Source of the DNA: Clostridiales bacterium
GTDB lineage: Bacteria > Bacillota > Clostridia > Peptostreptococcales > Anaerovoracaceae
Direction of reading: 5' to 3'
NCBI GenBank assembly: GCA_009778945.1
Contig: WRFF01000008.1
Location: 1-20,386, forward strand
Length of the DNA: 20,386 nt
Made by a program: the position numbers and the translations under genes. Below, in pieces: positions 14,538 to 20,386 of the stretch (position 1 is its first letter; every line of letters begins with the position of its first letter). The notes under the pieces are model-generated. The model searched no databases. It saw only the letters and a program-made list of their open reading frames with translations, and was not told the DNA's origin.

Positions 14538-16271
14538 TTACATTTCCGGTTTGAACGGATACCGTTCGATAGGCACCGGCTCTTTTACGATTTTCGGTTT
14601 GCCGCCGTCGTTTTCGATCACGATCCACTCAAGATCGTCCGGCGGATCCGGGTAATCCTCGCGCAGGAACCATCCGATGCTGTCCTTGCGCTCAAGCGAA
14701 GCCCGGAAAAACATCTCCGCGCACAGCAGCGTCGCGTCAATCTCATTGACGCCGAACAGATGGTGCGGAGCCTCCGCGTCAATACGCCCCATCTGTTCCC
14801 GCAGTTCCAAAATGCGGCCCAGCGCTTTGCCCATGCGGGCCTCGTGCCGGTACAGGCTGTTGCCGACCGGCTGCATGACCTTCATGATTTCAAAAACAAA
14901 ATCGTTTACGGGGATATCGCCCGCCCGCGAGAGCGGCGCGTTGAAACGTTTCACAACAGCCTCCGCCTGTGTGTCGCTTATGGCGCCGGCCTTCACGGAA
15001 GCGGCGTACGCCGCCGCCGCCGGGCCCGCCGCCCTGCCGTGAAAAGTCATCACGTTTATGGCGATACCCCGGACCCGCGCCGGCGGGGCCGGCACCGCCC
15101 CGAAACAACGAGTCCCTGCAATACTGACTTCGCCGATCGCAAACAGCCCCGGTATCCGTGTCTGAAAATCCTCGCCCACTTTCACCGCGCCGTATTCTCC
15201 GACCAGGCCCGGCATAATCACGTCGTCGGGCTCCTGCGTCGCTCCGTTGAAAATCAATTTCCCCCACCATTTGTTCGCGAAAGGACGCTTGAAATACGCG
15301 GCGTTCGAGCCGAGCATGGAGCGCGTGAAGGGAAGCATGACGTTCTCATCCTGCCTGTAATGCAGCGGCCCGTTGCCCGCTTTGACCTGTTTGTAATACT
15401 CGGCGAGCGAATATGGGTCGATATCCGGATGGGGTTCGACCGTATGCCGGGCCCCGACATTCTCGCCCTTGTCGTTGTACAGCCCGTACTCGACGCCCAT
15501 TTCATCTTTGAAATTGTGCGGGCTCGTCCAATTATAGAAAGACCCGAATTCGCCGTTCGTCAGGCTCGCCCCCGCGCGCCACGCAGCCGCAATGCCTTCC
15601 CCGCGCGCGCAAGCCCACATGGGCATTACACGGTAGTTCTGCCCTCCCGTGGCAAGAACAACCGCGCGGGCTTCAAAGACAAAAGCCTCGCCCGTATCAA
15701 TGCCGAAACCGACGGCGCCGCACGCTTCGCCGCCGGCCGCTGTCAGGATATCGACAATGCCCACGCGGTCGATGAACTTCACGCCGAGCTTCACCGCGGT
15801 TTTTCGCACATTCAGCAGAAAGTCCAGATCTATCGCCGCAAGCGTCCACGGGTACTCGTTGCTTTGGTCGAAATCATAGACGCCGTCTTCGCCGACCCCT
15901 CTGAGCTGCGACCGCCATTTGACCGTCCGGATTTCACCCTTCTCATCCCTGTCAATCTTTCCGTTTGACCATCGGTCAAGCGCTTCGACATTGTTGTTGA
16001 TCTCACGGGCGTATTTCATAAGGAATTCCTGGTCGTTCAGGTATTTCCCGATACGGTCGGCATGATAGCGAACGAATTCTTCGGGTTTGTAATCGGCGAG
16101 CGTCACCATGATTCCCGCTCCGCGGTTCGCCTTGCCGGAATAACCGGAAGTATACTTCTCGACAATGGTAACGCCGATATCCGGCGCAGACTCTTTTGCC
16201 GCAATCGCCGCCGCAAGGCCCGCAATCCCGCCGCCGGCGATGAGCACGTCGGTTTTGATCCTCTCGCTCAT
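14538..16271 (-). CDS. FAD-dependent oxidoreductase (fumarate reductase/AprA-like flavoprotein), copy 3 (577 aa)
   Basis: FAD motif GGGIAG (13-18), EKYTSGYSGKANRGAG, CARGEGIAAAWRAGA, GLFAIGEVSIAG and the capping segment ending in SLERKDSIGWFLREDYPDPP place it in the Sdh/Frd/Apr flavoprotein family. Like copy 2 it has AVPAPPARVRG after the second FAD segment. It is much closer to the truncated copy 1 than to copy 2. The start at 16271 has AAGGAGG 5 bp ahead; an upstream in-frame ATG (16343) has no such support. No ferredoxin gene adjoins it, so it may share one of the two ferredoxins or use another partner. It has its own promoter with the same two-box operator as the other modules. Substrate unknown. 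Confidence 0.9.
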   Translation of the reverse strand: MSERIKTDVLIAGGGIAGLAAAIAAKESAPDIGVTIVEKYTSGYSGKANRGAGIMVTLADYKPEEFVRYHADRIGKYLNDQEFLMKYAREINNNVEALDRWSNGKIDRDEKGEIRTVKWRSQLRGVGEDGVYDFDQSNEYPWTLAAIDLDFLLNVRKTAVKLGVKFIDRVGIVDILTAAGGEACGAVGFGIDTGEAFVFEARAVVLATGGQNYRVMPMWACARGEGIAAAWRAGASLTNGEFGSFYNWTSPHNFKDEMGVEYGLYNDKGENVGARHTVEPHPDIDPYSLAEYYKQVKAGNGPLHYRQDENVMLPFTRSMLGSNAAYFKRPFANKWWGKLIFNGATQEPDDVIMPGLVGEYGAVKVGEDFQTRIPGLFAIGEVSIAGTRCFGAVPAPPARVRGIAINVMTFHGRAAGPAAAAYAASVKAGAISDTQAEAVVKRFNAPLSRAGDIPVNDFVFEIMKVMQPVGNSLYRHEARMGKALGRILELREQMGRIDAEAPHHLFGVNEIDATLLCAEMFFRASLERKDSIGWFLREDYPDPPDDLEWIVIENDGGKPKIVKEPVPIERYPFKPEM

Positions 16272-16297
16272 AACGTCCTCCTTATTGATTCCTATAG

Positions 16298-16327
16298 ATT
16301 TTATCCCCCAACCCCCCGGTTCTTCAA
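16298..16327 (-). promoter_or_regulatory. Probable promoter of flavoprotein copy 3
   Basis: Minus-strand -35 TTGAAG (16322-16327), an 18-bp spacer and -10 TAAAAT (16298-16303, five of six consensus bases) lie just before the start at 16271. The -35 overlaps operator box 1 in the same way as at the other two modules. Confidence 0.55.
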
Positions 16328-16385
16328 TGTGCGAAGTACCCAATAACGACGCGGAACCGCCCTCGAATTTTGTATGTTTTGTTTA
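16325..16385 (-). promoter_or_regulatory. Two-box operator, site C (flavoprotein copy 3)
   Basis: Box 1 is CAATGTGCGA at 16325-16334. Box 2 starts 43 bp later: TTTTGTATGTTTTGTTTA at 16368-16385, extending as TTG to 16388. Box 2 over 21 bases matches site B at 15 positions. It is the most diverged of the three sites but keeps the exact spacing to box 1 and to the -10. Confidence 0.55.
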
Positions 16386-16398
16386 TTGCGGAAAATTG

Positions 16399-17106
16399 TT
16401 ATTGAAAAATTGCGTAATACACAATCGGAACGGCAAGCGCAGGCAGCAGATTTGCGATGCGGATCTTGCTGTCAAAGATGAAGTTGAAGCCCATCGCCAT
16501 GACGATCGCATAGCCGACCATGCTGAACAAACGAATGGCTTCCGTTGTCGCATAGGGCGCAATGACGCCCGCGAGAAGGGAGATCGCTCCCTGTACGACG
16601 AGCACCGGGACCGCGGCAAGGAACACACCGGGACCGAGCGAGGCAGTCAGCACAATTGCGGTAACGCCATCCAGCACGGCCTTTGTGAACAGAATCGTAT
16701 GATCCCCCGTCAGCCCGTCGTTAAGCGCGCCGACAACCGACATCGCCCCGATCACAAAGATCAGCGAAGCCGTTATGAAACCGGTTGAGAGGTTGTCCTT
16801 TTTCAACCGGCGTTCCAAAGCGCCCGAGGCGTTGTTCAGCCGGTCCTCGATGCGCGCCAGTTCGCCGATTACGCAACCGGCGACAAGGCTCACGAGCAAC
16901 AGCAGTTCGCCGTTGCTGCTCAACTTTCCGCCCGCAGAAACGGAAAGCATTGCTGTCAGCACGCCGTTCAATCCGATGACGAAGATGGCGACGCCTTCCG
17001 CCTTAATGATCGCCGTATTGATTTTTTCGGGGATTCCCCGTTTCAGCAACAGCCCAATAACGCCGCCGATCAGAATTCCTCCGACGTTAACCCAGGTTCC
17101 GAGCAT
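16399..17106 (-). CDS. DUF554-family membrane protein (235 aa)
   Basis: A very hydrophobic protein with about six or seven membrane segments. It starts MLGTWVNVGGILIGGVIGLL and contains VIGLNGVLTAML, FVIGAMSVVGALNDGLTGDH and KAVLDGVTAIVLTASLGPGV, the characteristic pattern of the DUF554 (YdfK/YqgA-like) family. The function of that family is not established; transport has been suggested. AAGGAGTGA lies 9 bp before ATG 17106. It follows the tRNA-Cys gene by 71 bp in the same direction without a convincing terminator, so read-through from the tRNA operon is possible. It does not look functionally tied to the catabolic genes. Confidence 0.88.
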   Translation of the reverse strand: MLGTWVNVGGILIGGVIGLLLKRGIPEKINTAIIKAEGVAIFVIGLNGVLTAMLSVSAGGKLSSNGELLLLVSLVAGCVIGELARIEDRLNNASGALERRLKKDNLSTGFITASLIFVIGAMSVVGALNDGLTGDHTILFTKAVLDGVTAIVLTASLGPGVFLAAVPVLVVQGAISLLAGVIAPYATTEAIRLFSMVGYAIVMAMGFNFIFDSKIRIANLLPALAVPIVYYAIFQ

Positions 17107-17177
17107 GTGTATAGGTCACTCCTTTTCTTCCGACGATACGTCAACCGCCCCGCCGGAAAACCGGGGAGCGGCTTTTC

Positions 17178-17252
17178 TGGAGGCGACACCCGGATTTGAA
17201 CCGGGGCATAGGGCTTTTGCAGAGCCGTGCCTTACCACTTGGCTATGTCGCC
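17178..17252 (-). tRNA. tRNA-Cys (GCA)
   Basis: The minus strand folds as a tRNA with acceptor arms GGCGACA/TGTCGCC, anticodon loop CTGCAAA (anticodon GCA), T-loop TTTGAAT, discriminator T and encoded CCA (17178-17180). It is the last of the five-tRNA operon. Confidence 0.95.
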
Positions 17253-17314
17253 AACTCAAGCTTGTCTTTTTCGCGCTTGCCATATCGCATATATAGAAAC
17301 ACGGCAAGCATAAA

Positions 17315-17389
17315 TGGCTAGGGCGGCAGGATTCGAACCTGCGCATGACGGAATCAGAATCCGTTGCCTTACCGCTTGGCTACGCCCCA
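17315..17389 (-). tRNA. tRNA-Gln (CTG)
   Basis: The acceptor begins TGGGGCG, with the weak U1-A72 pair typical of tRNA-Gln. The anticodon arm is ACGGA-TTCTGAT-TCCGT (anticodon CTG, reading CAG), the T-arm GCAGG-TTCGAAT-CCTGC, discriminator G and encoded CCA (17315-17317). The CUG isoacceptor is specific for CAG codons. Confidence 0.94.
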
Positions 17390-17401
17390 TCAAATAAGTA
17401 T

Positions 17402-17479
17402 TGGGGTGGGTAGTGGGATTCGAACCCACGGGTGCATGGACCACAACCATGTGTCTTAGGCCTCTTGACTATACCCACC
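17402..17479 (-). tRNA. tRNA-His (GTG)
   Basis: Anticodon arm CATGG-TTGTGGT-CCATG gives anticodon GTG. The extra G-1 (complement of 17479) opposite C73 is the identity mark of tRNA-His. T-arm GTGGG-TTCGAAT-CCCAC and encoded CCA (17402-17404) complete the fold. Confidence 0.96.
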
Positions 17480-17567
17480 GTATACTTGTCTTTTTCGGCC
17501 CCGGCTATGTTGCCTCGACCGAAAAATTCTGCGTATGACTTGCCCTCCATTGAGAACAAGCCATACA

Positions 17568-17644
17568 TGGCGACCCGGAACGGGCTCGAACCGTCGACCT
17601 CCAGCGTGACAGGCTGGCATTCTAACCAACTGAACTACCGGGCC
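17568..17644 (-). tRNA. tRNA-Asp (GTC)
   Basis: Acceptor GGCCCGG/CCGGGTC, anticodon arm CCAGC-CTGTCAC-GCTGG (anticodon GTC), T-arm with TTCGAGC, discriminator G and encoded CCA. Its 5' base directly follows the CCA of tRNA-Met with no spacer. Confidence 0.95.
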
Positions 17645-17721
17645 TGGTAGCGGCGAGTGGAGTCGAACCACCGACCTTCCGGGTATGAACCGGACGCTCT
17701 AACCAACTAAGCTACACCGCC
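17645..17721 (-). tRNA. tRNA-Met (CAT), elongator type
   Basis: Acceptor GGCGGTG/CGCCGCT, anticodon arm TCCGG-TTCATAC-CCGGA (anticodon CAT), T-arm GGTGG-TTCGACT-CCACT, A73 and encoded CCA. The first pair is G1-U72 and the anticodon stem lacks the three G-C pairs of initiators, so it is an elongator Met or, less likely, a lysidine-modified Ile2 tRNA. First gene of the operon. Confidence 0.9.
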
Positions 17722-17728
17722 GAAATCA

Positions 17729-17761
17729 GCGGCATCGCAAAGTTATGCGAAAAAATGCCGC
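17729..17761. other. Leader hairpin of the tRNA operon
   Basis: GCGGCAT (17729-17735) pairs with ATGCCGC (17755-17761), continued by CGCA/TGCG inside. It lies between the promoter and tRNA-Met, so the predicted primary transcript would begin almost exactly at this stem. A role in processing or 5' protection is inference. Confidence 0.5.
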
Positions 17762-17768
17762 GTAGGTT

Positions 17769-17798
17769 ATTGTACTATCCGGCCAGGGCTATTGTCAA
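17769..17798 (-). promoter_or_regulatory. Strong promoter of the tRNA operon
   Basis: The minus strand carries -35 TTGACA (17793-17798), 18 bp and -10 TACAAT (17769-17774), placed just after the stop of the ABC permease gene (17805) and about 48 bp before tRNA-Met. It is the best sigma-70-type promoter in the window. Confidence 0.8.
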
Positions 17799-17804
17799 GA
17801 AAAA

Positions 17805-19087
<1,283 letters not shown>

Positions 19088-19091
<4 letters not shown>

Positions 19092-19819
19092 ACAGCAGCC
19101 TCCAAAAGGTCCTGCGGTCCGGGAATGGGATTTCCTCCCGCCCGCACCGAAACGATATTTCCATCCTTCAGCGTAATGATGCGCTGCGTTTGGGCGGCCA
19201 GCGTCTGATTGTGTGTGATCAGAACGATGGTCTTCCCGAAATTCTTGTGCAGATCCAGAAAGATATTCATGACAAGCAGCCCTGTCTCCGTATCGAGCGC
19301 GCCCGTCGGCTCGTCCGCAAGAATGACATCCGGGTCATTAGCCATCGCCCGCGCGATCGCCACACGCTGCTTCTGGCCGCCGGACAATTCGTTCGGTTGA
19401 TGTTTCGCACGGTCGTTCATACCGACGATCTCAAGCAGGTGCTCCGCACGCCGCGCACGTTCCTTTGCCGGGACATGGTTGTAGAGCATCGGCACTTCGA
19501 TATTTTTTTGCGCGCTCATGCGCCCGATCAAATTGAAAGTCTGAAACACAAATCCGACTTTCCGGCCGCGCAGTATGGACAGTTCGCTGTCCGGCTGTAC
19601 AAGTACATTCTCTCCGCTGAGGCTGTATGACCCTTCCGTCGGACGGTCGAGCAACCCGATGATATTCATCATTGTGGACTTGCCGCTGCCGGATTCCCCG
19701 ACAATGGAGATAAATTCACCTTCCCCGACGGAGAGATCCACGCCGTGCAGCACTTCCAGCTCATTGGGTTTGCCGACAAAATAACGTTTTACGATGCCGC
19801 GCAATTCAATGATGTTCAC
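19088..19819 (-). CDS. MacB/LolD-type ABC transporter ATPase (243 aa)
   Basis: Walker A GESGSGKST (41-49), signature LSGGQKQRVAIARA, Walker B with DVILADEPTGALD, and the switch His in LITHN. This is the LolD/MacB/YknY class of cytoplasmic ATPases. The start codon is GTG at 19819, two bases after the adaptor stop; a G-rich GGGGGG ribosome site lies about 7 bp ahead, inside the adaptor's glycine-rich 3' end. It overlaps the permease by four bases. Adaptor, ATPase and permease form one operon. Confidence 0.95.
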
Positions 19820-19821
19820 GA

Positions 19822-20386
19822 TCAGCCCCCCGCTCTCATGATAACGCCGCCGCCTCCGCCGCCAACAGGACGGCCTCCGCCTCCGCCTCCGCCGATGATC
19901 GTTGTGTTCGAACTCGACGAGGAGGATGTGCTCAGCCCCAGCGGGTCATTGATAATCCTCATGCCGTCTCTCAGGCCATCGCCTGAAATCTGAACCAGAT
20001 AATCGGTCTCAATGCCCGTCGTAACCGGAATCTCGACCCGCCGGAAGGCGCTCATTTGAGCCGCTCCGCCGCCCGTCCGGAAAGTCATTCCGCCGTTCCG
20101 CGTGCCCTGGCCTGTTGTTGCCCCTTGATCTGTCGCTGCGCCCTGACCTTGTCCTGCCGTTGTACCCTGGCCCTGGCCGCCTGCTGTGCCAGTACCGGCC
20201 GCACCTTGTCCCTGGCCGCCCGTTGTATCCTGGCCCTGGCCCTGGCCGCCTGCTGTGCCTGTATTTCCATTGGCGCCTTCCAGCGCGTAAACGACTTTCG
20301 TTCCGTCTTCCTGCGTTACAACGGCGTCAAACGGGACGGCGTAGGCATTCTTCACCGATTTTACTTCGATCTGCATCTTTGTACTC
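19822..20386 (-). CDS. MacA/YknX-like periplasmic adaptor (HlyD family), C-terminal part
   Basis: Partial: the reading frame continues past the right edge (the last codons visible are S-T-K before the first Met), so the Met at 20376 is internal. The stretch KNAYAVPFDAVVTQEDGTKV is the usual beta-barrel end of MacA/HlyD-type adaptors, followed later by FRRVEIPVTTGIETDYLVQI and GLRDGMRIINDP. Two low-complexity parts are unusual: a ~60-residue Gly/Gln/Thr-rich insert between those blocks and a tail with Ser and Gly runs (TTIIGGGGGGGRPVGGGGGG). The gene is the first of the adaptor-ATPase-permease operon. Confidence 0.88.
   Translation of the reverse strand, partial: STKMQIEVKSVKNAYAVPFDAVVTQEDGTKVVYALEGANGNTGTAGGQGQGQDTTGGQGQGAAGTGTAGGQGQGTTAGQGQGAATDQGATTGQGTRNGGMTFRTGGGAAQMSAFRRVEIPVTTGIETDYLVQISGDGLRDGMRIINDPLGLSTSSSSSSNTTIIGGGGGGGRPVGGGGGGVIMRAGG
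20166..20259. repeat. In-frame direct repeat inside the adaptor insert
   Basis: A 25-bp sequence starting CCTGGCCCTGGCCGCC occurs identically at 20166-20190 and 20235-20259. The copies are 69 bp apart, a multiple of three, so gain or loss by slippage keeps the frame. It encodes the GTAGGQGQGQ-type units of the low-complexity insert. Confidence 0.8.

Noticed and set aside
14760..15968. Plus-strand open frame of 402 codons opposite flavoprotein copy 3
   Set aside because: Arg-rich shadow of a well-supported flavoprotein; no ribosome site and no recognisable domain. The frames at 6822-7958 and 8813-9655 were rejected for the same reasons.
17131..17176. Intrinsic terminator after tRNA-Cys
   Set aside because: A GC-rich imperfect stem (CCCCGG with TTTT loop) can be drawn on the minus strand, but it has bulges and no T run after it.

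Overview
The window reads as chromosomal DNA of a strictly anaerobic, Gram-positive-type bacterium, most likely a member of the Clostridia. This is an inference from strong AGGAGG-type ribosome binding sites, a phosphate butyryltransferase/butyrate kinase pair, many [4Fe-4S] and flavin redox genes, UROD-superfamily proteins, and tRNAs with encoded CCA ends. Almost everything lies on the minus strand; the one clear plus-strand gene is a PucR/CdaR-type regulator at 1022-2509.

Layout, left to right. 1-771: a small 2x[4Fe-4S] ferredoxin followed on the minus strand by a flavoprotein cut by the window edge. 772-1021: a divergent control region. 1022-2509: the regulator. 2510-2941: a region without genes that holds a probable 138-bp miniature inverted-repeat element. 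2942-10353 (minus strand, read right to left): ferredoxin, flavoprotein, LVIVD-repeat beta-propeller, UROD-like protein, MFS transporter, second UROD-like protein. 10483-14391 (minus): CocE/NonD (S15-type) hydrolase, phosphate butyryltransferase and butyrate kinase; a second miniature element sits between ptb and buk. 14419-14517: a 99-nt hairpin. 14538-16271: a third flavoprotein, with no ferredoxin beside it. 16399-17106: a DUF554 membrane protein. 17178-17721: five tRNA genes (Met, Asp, His, Gln, Cys in transcription order) behind a strong promoter. 17805-20386: a MacAB/YknXYZ-type ABC export system whose adaptor gene is cut by the right edge.

How the genes may work together (inference): the MFS protein imports an organic substrate, the hydrolase opens an ester or amide, the ferredoxin-linked flavoproteins carry out a redox step, the UROD-like proteins do a further, unknown step, and Ptb-Buk turns a resulting acyl-CoA into acyl-phosphate and ATP. 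The substrate cannot be read from the sequence.

The strongest new signal is regulatory. The promoter regions of all three flavoprotein modules carry the same two-box element: CAATRTGCR, then exactly 43 bp further (start to start) a CATTGTGC..TTTGTTGA-like box. In all three the first box overlaps the TTG of a -35 and stands exactly 21 bp from a TAnnnT -10. In the divergent region the second box also abuts a TTGACA promoter for the PucR-type regulator. This looks like an undescribed regulon, with that regulator as the natural candidate to control it.
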